Part shown: piece after piece, positions 48,342 through 60,604 of the stretch | Layout: each line of letters starts with the position of its first letter | Numbering within the stretch: the first letter of the stretch is position 1 | Source of the DNA: Effrenium voratum | Taxonomy: Eukaryota; Sar; Dinophyceae; Suessiales; Symbiodiniaceae | Length of the DNA stretch: 64,000 nucleotides | Direction of reading: 5' to 3' | NCBI GenBank assembly: GCA_963377175.1 | Contig: CAUJNA010003046.1 | Span: 426,538-490,537 of the forward strand | Made by a program: the position numbers and the translations under genes | Notes under the pieces: model-generated | Seen by the model: the letters and a program-made list of their open reading frames with translations, nothing else | Told to the model about the DNA's origin: nothing | The model's database searches: none

Positions 48342-50478
48342 AGATATCGTCCAAGTACGCGTACAAGTCCTCCCCCGGGGTTAAAGCCGCGTGCGCTTGG
48401 AGCAGTGCGGGATGCTGCCCCAGCGCGTATAGGGCGGGCATTAGGGGATCCCCCTGCTCGCCTCCCTCGCCTTGTGCGATCTCGTGCGCGGCACCCTCGG
48501 CGTCGTAGAAGACGTAGGTGCTCGGCTCAGCGTAAAACTGGGCCACGAAGGGGAGTAGCGCCGTGAGGTTGGGCGTGTGCTGCAAGCCGCTCAACATGCT
48601 CGCGCGCGAGATGTGGTCGTAGGCCCCGACCCCGTCTATGCTGAGGACCGTGGTGCGGGCGTCGAGCTCGGTGGCTGCGCGCACCGCGCGTGCGAGGGAC
48701 TCAGCCCCCGCTCGGGTCCGCAGGGCATACTGGAATGGCGCGCAAGCGGCTTGGAAAGCTCCAGCATACTGCTGGGCCAGCGTGCGGGCCACCAGCCGGC
48801 GGAACGCGTCGCTCATGACAAGTCCCCGCACCCCGCCGTCCGGCTTCCGCAGGCCCACCATCCTCCCTAAGCGCACGCCGGCCAGCACGTCGGCCGGCAC
48901 ATCGGCGTTGGCCAGCCGCTCTGCCGCTCGGAGCAGCAAGTCGGCGCTGGCTTCGTCGTCCGCGAGCACACGGAGGTGTTCCGCTGTACATCCGGACGGC
49001 CCAGCTGCGGCCCCCCTGCGTCCACTGCGCACGTTGCGCAGGAACCTCTGCGAGTTGAGAGCCAAGGGGTCGCGCGGGTGGCTGGAGCGGAAGTCCGGCG
49101 GCAGCGGCACCTGGCGTGTAGGCGGCCGTCGCTCCGGGTCACGCAGGGCGGCCAAGGTCTCCAGCGACGCAGGTGCCATCGGCATTGCTGTCAGGGCGGC
49201 GCTGGCTGCAGAGAGCTCCCCCAAGTGGGCGAGCGCCGCCGCTCTCTCCGCGCGCCGCTGCGCATCGTCGTCCGCTGCGTTGGCGCGTGACGGGCCAGGC
49301 ACGTCGCTGCCGGCCGCCGCCTCTGCGGCGGCGTCAAGTAGGTCGCGGCACTGCCCCGCGGCGAGCAGCTCTACCCGCTTGTCTAGCTCCGCGCGTGGCA
49401 CGCGCGTTTCCCCACGCCCGCGATATAGCAACATGCGCGGGGCGAGGAGGAAGAGCTTCCAGCCTTCCGCTGAGCTCGGGTCTCGCTGTACCTCGGTCAG
49501 GCCGGCGGTCAGCGCGGCCTTCAGGGCACCGCGCATTGGGCCGGGAGGCGACTGCAGCGTGTAGACTCTCCTGCGCAACTCGTGCGCCAAGTCGACCTCT
49601 CGCATGGCTTGGAGAGGGTCGCGCTGCTCGCCGGCGCTCGGTGGGGCCGGGGGGGCGACTGCGTTTGCCGGCGCTGCCCGCGCGTCGGCTTCGCCCTCTG
49701 CGCGCCTCTGGCGGCGCGGGCGTCTGCGGCGGCGTGGGGCGGCAAGCCGGGCCGCCGCTGCAACCGCCGCATCGTCCCGGGGCGCCAGCGCCGCTGGTCC
49801 AGGGCACGGCATTCTGCTGGCGAGGTCGGCTCCCGCACTTGCAGCGTCCGCCGTTCCTGCAATCTCCGCAGCGAGGCTGGCTCCGCCGTACAGCTGCAGC
49901 AGCGCTTCCTGGAAGGGCGCCAGCAAGTAGCCATCCGGGGCCTGGCAGCGCGCCACAAGTAGCGGGAGGCTGCAAGGCGCGTCGCCCCGCATGCCTTCAA
50001 ACGCTTCGTGGGGCCACCATTGCACGGGCCTCGCATCCAGTGCCTGGTGCAGTGATACGGCTGCGCGGGCCTGGTCCAGCGCGACAGGGGGCGCGCCGCG
50101 CAGCTGCGCGAGCCAGCTCCCCCAATGCGCGCCGAGCACAGCATGGCTCCGCCACGCGGCGGACGCGGCCACTTGGAGTTGGCCGGCCGCGTCCAGCAGT
50201 AAGGGCACAAACAACCAGGACCGGGGAGCGTTTTGGGCTGGCAGGTGCTGCGGCGGCCCGCGGCGTGTCCAGGACGCCGGCGCGACGCCTTCCACCGATG
50301 ACGGGGGCGTGTCCGTTCCACTGCCCACCGGCCGCCCAGCGTGGGCTCTGCCACCACACGGGCGCTCCTCGCCGGCCCGTGGCGTGTAGAACTCGACGTT
50401 CTCGGTCGGGTTCAGGCCCATCTGCGCCAGTGCGTGAAGGGCGCGCTCGCGCCGCCCTGGCGCACATGTGTGTTCCAC
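48181..50478 (-). pseudogene. Retroelement frame A: reverse transcriptase
   Basis: A 765-codon frame. Residues 1 to about 480 are Ala/Arg-rich without a recognised domain. The reverse transcriptase follows: motif A around residue 611 (VLSIDGVGAYDHISR), motif B around residue 668 (GEGGEQGDPLMPALYA), and the catalytic YLDD around residue 705 (YAYLDDIYV). These are the conserved residues of LINE-type enzymes. The frame loses homology near 48270 and ends in unrelated residues, while frame B takes over there. The first methionine lies in satellite DNA, so the true start is absent. It acts in the nucleus to copy the element's RNA at the insertion site. Confidence 0.85.
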
Positions 50479-50750
50479 GTGAACGCATTAGCGTGTCGTA
50501 AGTGAACACATATGTGCGTTCCACGTTTGCACATGTGTGTGTGTGCTTTCCAAGAAGCACATGTTTGTTTTCCAGCTCAACACATTTATGCGTGTGCTGC
50601 AGGTGAATGTATACTGTTTCAGTCGTATACGTATGTGTGTTCCACGTGTACACACATGTGTGTCTGAATTGGACATGTGTGTTTGAACTGCCCATGTGAC
50701 TGCGTGCTTGCGCGGCCACACTTGCGTTCACGCGCGCGCGCTCGCCCGCC
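50479..50750. repeat. CACGTG-type satellite, right flank of the retroelement
   Basis: Continues the units seen left of the element (GTTCCACGTGTACACACATG near 50645), then fades into CG-rich sequence. Confidence 0.85.
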
Positions 50751-50754
50751 ATCG

Positions 50755-53395
50755 CGCGCGCTTGCCCAACCTCAGTTCTGGCGCGGTGCTGAAGCGCGAA
50801 GCACGCCAGCAACACACGTGCAGCAACGCAACGCGCGCCAGGTTCACGACTGCATCATTTTGATTCATCCGTGTTGAAGCGCAGAAAGCCACAAGCTGTT
50901 GGCATGTTTGTGCTCGCCCGTCAGCCCTCAACTGTTTGGGGTCTCTGCTGGTGTAATTTTTTCAGCGGGCTGCATGTGCAATATGGGCAACCCCTCCCAA
51001 AGCCATGCACAAGAGTTCTGCATGGTTCTTTCTTTCTTCTGGGTGCATGCGCCACCTGTTCATGAATCAAAGAACCATGGCAGCTGGGTGGTCAAGGGTT
51101 CCAGGATGCTCCAGTCCAGGCAAACTTAAGACAGACCAGCGCATCACCCAAGGTTGGCCATTCCCAAGACCCTGAGGCCCCCACGCTCGTCGCACGGCCT
51201 TGGAGGGAACTGCAAGCAGTTCCTTCAGCTGGCCGATCGGAAACTCAGGGAAGCCAACAATATGTCCACGTTTGCAAGAACCATGAAAAACGCAAACTTG
51301 TGACGCAGCGGTCTTCCCGGCTGAAAAGGTGCGCAAGTACATCTCAAGCTGGTTCATCAAACTCTGCTCTGGATGCTTCAGCACTACCTCCTCATACTGA
51401 GATAAGTTCTGGCACTCTTCAGCTGCAGCTGAAGCAGTGCAATCTGAGGCCGCTTCAGGCAATTCTGCATGTCCACGCAAGCTTGCACTTCAAGGCATCG
51501 CATTACTCAATGTAGAAACACAAGCTTGCATAAGCTGGAGGGCCTTTGCTTCTTTTCTTCTCAGCACTTTCCTCTTTCCGTCTGCGAAGACCAAGCCCGC
51601 TGGGAGCCCGGGCATAGGTGCAGGAGCAGGCACAGTGTAGATTTGACGTAGGGCCCGACCAGCCGTGGTGTCCAAACCTTGCGCATGCAGCCAACCGCCG
51701 CAAGGAGTAGCTGCTTTGCCCCCAGCCATGGATTCGCCGAAAACAGTGCAGTGGAGTCGGAAAGCTTGGGAGCTGAAAAGTCAGGCGGGGGGGTTTAAAT
51801 GCAGGACACTGTTTGGCTATGACCCGGATCCGTCATGCAAGCGAAGTCTTGACTTGAGCACCGGCAACATAGCATGTGCGATGCAACCAAAGCAACCCAT
51901 CGTGAGCCCCAACTGTCGGAACAATTTCTTCACTGTTTCGGGCCCGCGCCGAACTTCCGCCAAAGATCCGTGTTGTCCACATCCTGCGAGGAATTTGAGT
52001 GAGCCGTGCTTTCAGCAAGATGCTGCGTGACGGAGCTGAGGTCCGCACCCTCCTCCAGCCCTCCCTGTCATCCACTGGCTTTGGCTTCTTCGTTTCTGGG
52101 CGCGGGATCTCATGGCCAGGGGACAAAACATCTTCACCGATCTTACGTTTGAGTCAAGCTGGCATGACCTTAATCCCTTCATAGGAAAAAATACGGACCA
52201 CCCCCATCCCCCTACTGATGACACATCGCCTGGGAAAATATGCCTACCCAGGAAATTCACTTGTGAGGTCTCCCCACTACCAGGAAAGGAACCACTATTC
52301 TCAGGTAGCCGATGCGACGGCAGTTGCGGTTGGCGACAATTTGTTGGTTGATCGCTCGTACTTTCCCAGTTCCAGTTTAGCATTGGGGGCTGGAACATGC
52401 AAAACATGCATGTATAGAGTGCATTCTTAATAGGGAAGAAATTAGGTCACCAGTGCCTCGCATGCCTATCACCTCGCTGCGTAACACCATACATGCCGAG
52501 GGGTGTCATTATGCAGCTTCTTTGCTCTATCTACATAAGCAGGTAAGTTGCTGCAAGGGAGAGCCAAGAGACTGGCATTCACGAACCAGTTGGCCCTCGC
52601 ACGCGCCGAACTCCCCTAAGCGACAATAAAGACAAGTGGCTTGGCTTTTTCCTCGACTTGGTGCCTGTCACGCGACCAAAATGGTGGCGAGCGCACCCCT
52701 GCAAACAAAAAAGCAGCTGAGATTGCGTCGTAGTGGGGTCGCATTGCCAAGTTTCTTCTTGCTCGCTGTTGCACAATAGCGTCAGCTTGGTGCTATCGCA
52801 AGCTGCATTGTCCTTGCTAACTCTCTAACACTGGTTGGTTATAAGTACAGAAGGGCGCCCCACAAGAACCATGCGGAACACAACTCCAAAGCTGCAAACG
52901 TTTGTACCATGTTGCCCAGACATGCTCAAAGGACAAACCATCGGAACCATCGGAGTCATGCGCATGTCTCTGCCTTGGGAGCCCTCCGCGGCTGTCAGTC
53001 TCGCTTGTGGGCCCCCTGTGAGCAGCGCCACAGTGTGGACATCCCCGATCTGGCGGCTGAGGGGCAAGCCATGGCAAGCCCGAGAAACGGCCTTCAAACC
53101 TTTCGGGTTGCAAGACCGCCCCCGGCAAGCAACGAAGTGAGATGGGTGAACGTGGCACTGCATGCATGTATATGCATGTGCTAGGCAGTAGCCAGGAATG
53201 CCCAAATCCAAATGCAAACGTAGATGCACCTTGCAGCCAGTAATGCCAGGCCCTTCTATTTTACGTCTCGCATTTCTACCTGCACAAGCTAACCTACACT
53301 TGCACATGATGAGGCGAGCCTTTGGAAACGGCAAGAACTGAGGCCACGCAAGCCCTTGTTTGCAAGGCCAAGGAAAGCCAAAACAAGTGGCGTCT
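50755..53395. other. Unassigned, two minus-strand exon candidates
   Basis: Between 51480 and 51067 a 138-codon minus frame includes YEEVVLKHPEQSLMNQLEMY and later FPEFPIGQLKELLAVPSKAV. Between 51700 and 51500 another minus frame includes ALRQIYTVPAPAPMPGLPAG then GLVFADGKRKVLRRKEAKAL. Both look protein-like but no family is recognised and splice ends are unclear. The remainder shows nothing I can support. Confidence 0.35.
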
Positions 53396-53400
53396 TTGAC

Positions 53401-55673
53401 CAAACGCCTTGATGTTCTTCCTCTCCGCCAGCAGCTCCAAAGCAGCCTCAAACTCGAAGAAGTCCTGCCGGATCCCCGAGTAAACAGCCATGCTGTTCGA
53501 TCCCTTGGTTTCACCCCGGGACCCCGCCGCTCCAGACTTGGTCTCACCAAGGAAATTGGCTTGACAAAATATCGCAAATGGCCGAAACCGTCGGGGTCAA
53601 AAAGACCAACCGCTCAAACAGCAAAACTTGGAATGGGCAGTCAACCCAGCAGTTGTTCAACTGAGGCCGGCGCGATGGTGCGGCAACCGGGTGGCTTCAC
53701 CCTATGGTCGCTGAACACCAACTCCTCAAGCCACATCCAAGGATGGATGTGAAGGGAAGGTTGAGGGGGCATGCCTGGAAAACGATGAGCAAGAGCACCC
53801 CCGCTGGTGAACTTGCGCATAAAGCTTCAATATGTTCATGTCAGTGTGGCATGCGGCTCGGGGCAAGGATGCAGTGGCCAGTCGCCAGGACACAGCACCT
53901 TGAATCATCTACAAAAAGGCTGGCACACCTGGCGAAGGACTACCTGTTACACACCAAGTACGCACCGCAAGCTCACGGCTGCTGGGCAAGGAAGCCTAGG
54001 TGAAAATCAAAGAGACAGCATGCCAAGCACGGACTACGAGGTTGTTTGCCATCTTCACTATACAATAGGTTGGTGACCCCGCCGATTGTCCCCGGATAGG
54101 AAGCTCGTACTTGTGCGTTTCAAACACATTCTCGAAATGTCTCTGTATGTTTTCTTCATACATATGTCCACACAAATGGAGAACCGCACGCACACACACA
54201 CACATTACCGCAATACATAATCATACGTACGTGCAATTTGCACGCCGAGGCTCGGCCACAGCCGGAGGCAGCGTCGAGTCCACAATCTTGCAATTCTTGC
54301 AGAACTTGACAAAGTCCTTCATCTCCATCTCCTCAGCACTCGCCGACTTTTCGGCGCAACCACATCCTGTCAAGCTGTTCAGGTTGCGAATCGATAGCAG
54401 CTGCAAATTGCAAAAGGAGTCCAAGGACGTGCTGGTCTCGCAACAAGTGCACGGATCAGCGTGAATTCTGCCGAAGTGCGGTCTTTCCAGGACCACAGAA
54501 CACGTAGAAGACGGCATCCAGGCCATCACTGTCAATCTCAGCATGCAGAATGGTCATTGAAGACTGAAATTTGGGAGCATGGATGCTTGCAGACCTCTGA
54601 ACTCGCAACAGAAGCGATGTTGATTTTAACAGTCCAAGCAAACACTTGTGTTGATGCCTGATCCGCAAGTACGCCCAATTTGTGTTTGTAAGGACTCAAC
54701 CCAGGCGAATAATCAAGTCTCCATTTTGCGCGTTTCTCTCTTTTGCCAGCGCCGGGGTTGACTGAGAATCACAGGCCGACGGACAGGTCCGTGCCCCGCT
54801 GCTCTAGCACAAAAATCGACATCAGACTCCTCATGCATGACCACAGCAGATCGTGCAACGCTGAGAGCTCATTGCGGGCCAAAGCGGCACCCGCCCCACC
54901 CCGCTACCCCCGCGACACTTGGCTGCTGGGCTGGCGCGAGGATGGTCTTACCCTTCATCACCTCTTTGGAGCTGGTGCCGCGCCGCATCCAAGTAGAGAA
55001 CTCCTGCGGCAGACTCAACGCCAATTGCGATGAGGCTGAGACTGGGAAGCTTGACGTCTTGCCCTTTGCGGACCTAGAGCTGCGCACTTAGCCGTGTGAA
55101 AGATCAGGTGCAAAGCACGCAGCGCGTCAGACTGCAGGTCCTTGTAGGAGATGACCCCATCCTGAGCGTACATCCACGCTTATACGCTTTGCGCTCTCCT
55201 GAGGACAAATGCCAGGCTTAAGGCAGTTACCTTCGCAGCTTGCTGCATCTCGTTCCCACTAGGTCAAAGCCAGGACCAATACAAACATAGAAGGACATCC
55301 TGCTGACGAGCTGCACCGCTGGTGTCCAGGTCCGCGCAAATCCTGCTCACCTCTTCCTGCCAGGCCAAACTGCGGCACCTGAACCACCTAAGGGGAACCT
55401 GCTACTGCACCCCACAGGGGCGCAAGGGCACAAGTTGAATGCCATCACATGCTGCTGATTAATAAGTGCCCAAGGGCAGAATGCATGGCGCAATTGTGAG
55501 TGGAGTGGGCCTTTCTTTTCTCTTTCCCATTCCTGTGGCAAGCCATTGGCAAGCTGCACAATGCAAACGGACCTAACGAATTGTCAAAGATCTCCTGGTT
55601 GAAAAGGAACATCTTGCCCATGGCATTCCGGAGCTCGGAGATGTCCAGCAAGCCATCATGACTAATGTCATAC
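53401..55673 (-). CDS. EF-hand / p25-alpha (TPPP-like) protein
   Basis: Exon 55673-55578 encodes YDISHDGLLDISELRNAMGK, a canonical EF-hand loop (D-I-S-H-D-G-L-L-D-I-S-E). Exon 55161-about 55110 encodes DGVISYKDLQSDALRALHL, the second half of another loop. Exon 55003-54952 encodes EFSTWMRRGTSSKEVMK and ends at a GTAAGA donor. About 54541-54497 encodes DGLDAVFYVFCGPGKT. 54331-about 54275 encodes EMEMKDFVKFCKNCKIVDST. 53464-53401 encodes DFFEFEAALELLAERKNIKA. The last three match the start, core and end of the p25-alpha domain (EM.GK.F.KLCKD, then I.F..F..AL..LA). A possible linking exon lies near 53840-53810 (LYAQVHQRG). p25-alpha proteins bind microtubules. Start, stop and some joins are missing. 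Confidence 0.62.
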
Positions 55674-55689
55674 CTTGGATGAGTGGGAA

Positions 55690-57630
55690 GTGATCATGCC
55701 GCGGTCGCTTCACTACTCCCATGCAAGCCCCAGTTGACCGGCTGCATGAGCCTGCAAAACTGGAACATGCGTTCACTCAGTTTCTCCCGTCATGCGCTGC
55801 CGGAACTCCGTTCACCACAATGCGATCAACATGCTACAAGTTAGCTGTGAAACGCAGTGCGGGGAGTACGGCCTGCCTGCCCCTCCACCACTGTGGAGCC
55901 GCGTGACAAGTCGAAGGCGGACTTCACTCGCTGCTCCCGAGCCGGGCCAGTGACTGCCTTCAGCTTGCTAGCAAGCTTTCCTGGGATGCAAGGAGGACAT
56001 CTGGCACCATTGGCTCGCAATGACCAATGCACCCCCCCTTTTCACGTTGCAACTGCATTGCGCTCGGCGCAGACAAGCTGTCAGGGTCAAAGCTTCCCGC
56101 CCAAAACTTGTTGTTTTGCCGCTCGGGAATTATCTCGTGGACGTTTTGGGCCAAGAGTGGCCTTCCATGGGCCCTTCTGCTTGCGTCCAGACAGCAACCC
56201 CTGACGCTTGCACGCGCTGCAGCCAAAACGCTGGCCAAGGGTTGCCCAATCTTCAGCCAAGAAAGGAACTCCTTGTAGGAGACCTGGCTCTTCCCCCAAG
56301 CCCAAGACCCTGCGGCAAAATCCCATCGGGTCCAGAACCACCTGCCTCAAACCTACACGCATAGGCCCTGTGTGCCACTTGTGTGCCCAACTCCGCCTCA
56401 GGCCCAAGGAGATTGATCAGGCCTCTGCCAGGGAAATCTGAGTTCTTTCATGCTGTGGCTCGCTTTGCCCCACAAGCAAAGACACCATCGCGAAAAACCC
56501 CCGTGCTTGGCAGTACTTGGTTCCTCCAAGCATAACCCGCGCTAAAGCAAACTCAACCAAGATCTGGCACTTTGCCCACTTTCATTTCAGGGGGCTTTCT
56601 GCCTTGTGGATTCCTGGTTCGATGCTGGTCACCCATGGTCACACTTTGGCGCCTTGCCATCCCCACTGGTGTCTAGCTCGGCCAGCACTCTCCTAGGCGT
56701 GTGCAAGCACCAACTCTTGACACGCCAAGCAGCCATCTTTGCATTGTGTCAGGATTATCAGCGTGACGCTGGGGTGGAGCGGGCGGGGTTCTTAGCAACT
56801 GGCACTTCAGAGATAAAGGAGCGGCACATGAGTAGCACGACACAGCTTGGAGGGGCGCGATCAAATTTGGAACCTGCCGGGAGATCCGGGGAGGGGGTTG
56901 GTGATAAAACATGGCGGGCAGGTGTTGCTTCAAAACCTATTGGAACCCAGACACGAGCTGGGTCCTCCCTTCCAAGCTTCGAATCAGCTTGCAAAGTTGG
57001 GAGAAGGGGCGACTTTGGTGGAAATTGTTGGGAGCGTACGAGCGTGGCCGGGGGATATGGGGTGGATGGAAGCTAATCATGACTCAGATCTGCCCAAGGT
57101 TGCCATCTCTGGCGTTTCCGTGCTTTCAAAATGCAATGGATGGCACCAGAAAATTCCTCTCCAAGAACTCGGCGACCACGGACAAGGAATCAAAGAACAG
57201 CACCAGCTTCCCCAAGCACTCTCCAAGAAAAGCTGCCCTGCTTCCATGGCTCTGGATCTCTTGCGTGGTAATCTCCGAGTCGAGAACTCGGAGCACCTGT
57301 CGCAAGCCACAAATTTCAGCAATGCCTGCCTGACAGTCATCCTGGCGCTTCACTGCATAGCAAAACAACTCTAGACTCTAGATGTATGGTTGGAAAGCAT
57401 ATTGGCTTCTGGCTTTCCAGTGCTTCCCAGAAAATTGAGGTCTACGCCTGGGCGAGGTGACATTAGCCCTGGGGCTCTTTCAGCTTTGCAGCCATGCCTA
57501 CTGCTACTGTATACCGCTGTTTCCTTGTGGAAACTGCTTTTCTAAGTCCTCCTGCGTATTTCACACCGTGTCACTTTCTGGTCCAACAACATCTTTAGGG
57601 TGTGGGTTCCTCCATATTGCCTTGGCAGTT
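55690..57630. other. No gene firmly recognised
   Basis: One minus frame, 57368-57126, is protein-like (GLRQVLRVLDSEITTQEIQS) but has no supported ends. A TCTAGACTCTAGA motif is at 57370-57382. Confidence 0.35.
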
Positions 57631-57635
57631 CTGGC

Positions 57636-58674
57636 CTTCATAAGTTCGTGGCGCTCCAGCAGGCCGCTGCCATCCAAGTCATAGCGGTCGAAGATCCTCA
57701 GAACCCGCGACGGCACGCGGGCAGCGGCAGTCCACTTTGCGCGAGACAGCTTCCGGCTGGGCCTGTGGCATTGCCGGAATTGTCCTGAACTCCAGAACCG
57801 CTCTGCCGACACCAAAATGTGAGCGTGGGTGGTTAAAGGAAAGCCAAAAGGGAACCAACAACCGGGGTTCCCCTCTTTCGAGACAAGCGAAGATGTTGGT
57901 TTCAGCCGAGGCGCTCGCAGACGCGGGCGCCCAAGGAGTCCCCAGTGGCCTCCACTACGGAGCGCAGCACCGTGGCCTGCGGCTGCCGCTTGCCTTTCCC
58001 CACCAGCCTCGCGAGGATGGGAGCAAAGCCGTGAAGGGGCTGAGGGATAAGAGAAACTTGGGTGAACCGTGTTCTGGTGCTCCATTGTTGAGTTCACAGG
58101 GAGGTCCTCCAAATCAGCTTGGCGCTTTTGGCTCAACGGCAAAACCAATGCACATGCGTTCGCTTCGAGGAAGCCTGTGAAAGGTGGCGCCTGCAGGCGT
58201 GGAAACGGAATATTGGTGCTCGATGCCAAACACATAGTCATGGCCGGCAACACGCCTAATTAGTCCTCCCCAACTTCCACTCAACTTTGGATCTACTCGC
58301 CTGGCTCTGAAAATTGCTGTTTGTTTACGCAGGCCCCAAATGGGCCAGCTGGTTTTTGTCCCGCTGGTTTGGCTTGAGCAAGCCGAGAATCCAGGAGCAG
58401 AACTCGGGCGTGGTGAACTTCCCATCGCCGTCCTCTCCATCTATCTCTTTGAGCAGCTTCTCCAACAGCTTGTAGCCTCAGAGCTGAGCCAAAGCCCAGA
58501 GGGAAGCAGCCCCGCAACTTGAGAAGTGAAGGGGATCTGAGAATTGTCAAGGAGAACCCTAACAAAGGACTACCCCGCTTCTCTGCCGACCTGGCCCAAG
58601 GTGTGGCGGAACCCCTGATTGCCGAAGCGCTGGTGTTCGGAAGCAGGTCGTTGAACATCTTCTGCATCTCTCGC
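57636..58674 (-). CDS. EF-hand protein (4 exons recognised)
   Basis: Exon 58674-about 58612 encodes REMQKMFNDLLPNTSASA. Exon 58476-about 58360 encodes LLEKLLKEIDGEDGDGKFTT and then PEFCSWIL, an EF-hand loop starting D-G-E-D-G-D-G. Exon 58007-57915 encodes LVGKGKRQPQATVLRSVVEA and GDSLGARVCE. Exon 57762-57636 encodes KLSRAKWTAAARVPSRVLRI and FDRYDLDGSGLLERHELMK, a second canonical loop (D-L-D-G-S-G-L-L-E-R-H-E). The last two exons join in phase through a GC donor. It is a calcium sensor or buffer by family. No start or stop was identified, and it could be the 5' part of the EF-hand/p25-alpha gene downstream. Confidence 0.6.
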
Positions 58675-59101
58675 CTGGCTTTGACTGATGAGCTGCATTG
58701 AGATGCCTCCCACCCCACCCCACCCGCCCAGCTGCAAAAAGGGTGACTGGAAAGCAATCGCAAAACCCACAAACTGCAAACCTCGCAAAACTTCAAGTGT
58801 ATCCACCTGTCATCCGCCAGTGAAATGTCGAGAAAAAGGCAACCTGCCAGCTTATGGCGGTTGGAAAGCACGGCAACCATGCTGGTAGTTTGTCTACTGC
58901 CCAAGCAATGTGACCGATTTGGTGTGTGTGTGTGTGTTCCTGTGCTTCCGCAACGCTTTCATGGAACAAAGTTGAGGGCGCCATCCACACGCCGTTCAGT
59001 GAGCACACACACACACACGCACAAACAAACACTGCACATGTTGCTTCCCGGCCAACTCGACAACACGTCTAGCCAATCGCAATGATATTGCAGATGCCTG
59101 C

Positions 59102-59148
59102 CTGGTGAGGAATGCTCGGCGGTCATCGCTGCGATAACGATCAAACAC
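59102..59148 (-). CDS. Short exon, degenerate EF-hand-like
   Basis: 47 nt between GCAG|GTG and ACCAG|GC, encoding VFDRYRSDDRRAFLT. It resembles the start of an EF-hand but lacks its Gly and several ligands. It may belong to the EF-hand gene downstream or to the exon at 59.6 kb. Confidence 0.35.
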
Positions 59149-59543
59149 CTGCATGTTGCACAGCGTCGCACGAAAGGGGCAAACTCGAAGGCGCGGCTTC
59201 GCTTACGCGACGCCGCAGGTCTTTCCAATTTTGGCAATGTCTTCAAATCTGTCCCCGGATGTGGCCAATTCAAGCAGGCATTGCGGAACCTGCGACAAGC
59301 AAAACAGCTGCTCAACGTGCGTGGGTCAATCATAGTCAACCCACAGTCAATCAGGGGCAGAAAGCCATTCTCGACAGGTCTGCCCTCCTGCGACCTGTTG
59401 TAGGCTGAAGGCATTGGGCCTCTTCATTCTTGCGAATTCAGTGTGTTGGCTGCACCTATGTATGGTTTTAACATATTTTGACTCTGACTGATTGTGGCTG
59501 ATTGGACTTCCTGCCCGGTTTCGGGCTAACTCGAATTCCTCGC

Positions 59544-59624
59544 CTCCTTGACGCGGCCCGTGAGGTCCTCGAGGTCCGTGGCGCCCTCCAGCGCCATGCC
59601 ATGCCTCATGGGCGTGCACCCGCC
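59544..59624 (-). CDS. Single exon, unrecognised
   Basis: An exon between ATACAG|GGC and GAG|GC, phase 0 to 0, encoding GGCTPMRHGMALEGATDLED then LTGRVKE. The splice context is good and the frame clearly coding. The protein is unknown. Confidence 0.5.
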
Positions 59625-59649
59625 CTGTATCTTCCCACATGGCGACCCA

Positions 59650-60600
59650 GGCCAACCAGAAGGGCACATAGGCATTCTACCCCTTCAAGGACGCAAACCA
59701 TCATGTGTAGCAAAGGAGGCTCGCCCGGCGGCCTTGCCCTACATTTGGCATTCAAATTGGTCCATGACGACGACTGTGGAACCTCTCCACTTCTTTCAGT
59801 TTGCATCCTGGTACTCCTTTTGTGCGCAACACACATAAGTTCACCCTTGGTGCGCAACGCTTCATGCGGCATGGGTTTGGAAACAAAAGCATCAAGGCCT
59901 ACTGTTTGGGGCTTTCTTGCCTCTGAAGGGCAAACCTGGGCCTTTAAGGTAGCATCCTCTTTGCAAACTCTTGAGCTTCAGGCCGCAGATTTTGAGAATG
60001 CCAACAGATCTGGGTTCCTGACGACTTGCCAGCCCGCGCCGTGTGAAACGCCGGGCTGGCGCACTCCGGCAGGCTGGGCTCGGGATGTCCAGGATGCGAT
60101 TGCGTGGGCTTTAGTCGCACTTCTGGATGCTTGTGCAAGAGGACCGCAGTAGGCATAGTGACATTGCGACCGATGTCTTGTCCAATGATCCGATCAAATC
60201 GATGTAGGTCAGCGGTGGTCAAAGGGCTACAGCTGCTTGACAGCTAAGGCCTCTTAGAGGCTTAGCTGAACACTTTCGGCCTGAGCCCAAATGATCCGAG
60301 CCAGCCTTGCCAAAAAGCATACGAAAAGCACATGTTTTTTTGGCATGCTGGTGCCTCGCATGTCAGGCTGGATTCATGTGCACCCCTACTTAATCATCAA
60401 ACCTGGCCTATTGATTTCGGTAGGTCGAGGCCCAGGGGTAGCCCAATGCTTGACCACATCCAAATGGCTCCTTCCAAACAAGCACCAGTCAACTAAGTTT
60501 GCAAGAGCGATTCTGTCGACAAATGCAATTGTGTAGCATACCCATTTGAGTGAATCTAGAAATCTGTATATCTATATATGTTTGTCCTGCGGTTTACTTT
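59650..60600. other. No gene recognised
   Basis: Open frames on both strands around 59950-60150 are of similar quality, so neither is called. The rest shows nothing I can support. Confidence 0.35.
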
Positions 60601-60604
60601 GGAC

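Larger units (their letters stand above)
46566..50478 (-). mobile_element. GC-rich non-LTR retroelement, 5'-truncated and frameshifted
   Basis: A GC-rich block, far richer than its surroundings, lies inside the CACGTG satellite. It encodes a reverse transcriptase and a C-terminal zinc knuckle plus endonuclease-like region in two overlapping minus frames. At its 3' end is a short untranslated part and a run of ten A (minus strand, 46575-46566), as expected for target-primed reverse transcription. The 5' border, near 50460-50478, enters satellite in mid-frame, so the element is probably truncated. Satellite of the same type flanks both ends (46500-46560 and 50462-50690), and an identical stretch containing ACACATGTGTGTCTGAATTG occurs on both sides. 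Confidence 0.85.

Noticed and set aside
49173..50501. 442 aa plus-strand frame
   Set aside because: It is antisense to the GC-rich retroelement frame, which has the conserved RT motifs.
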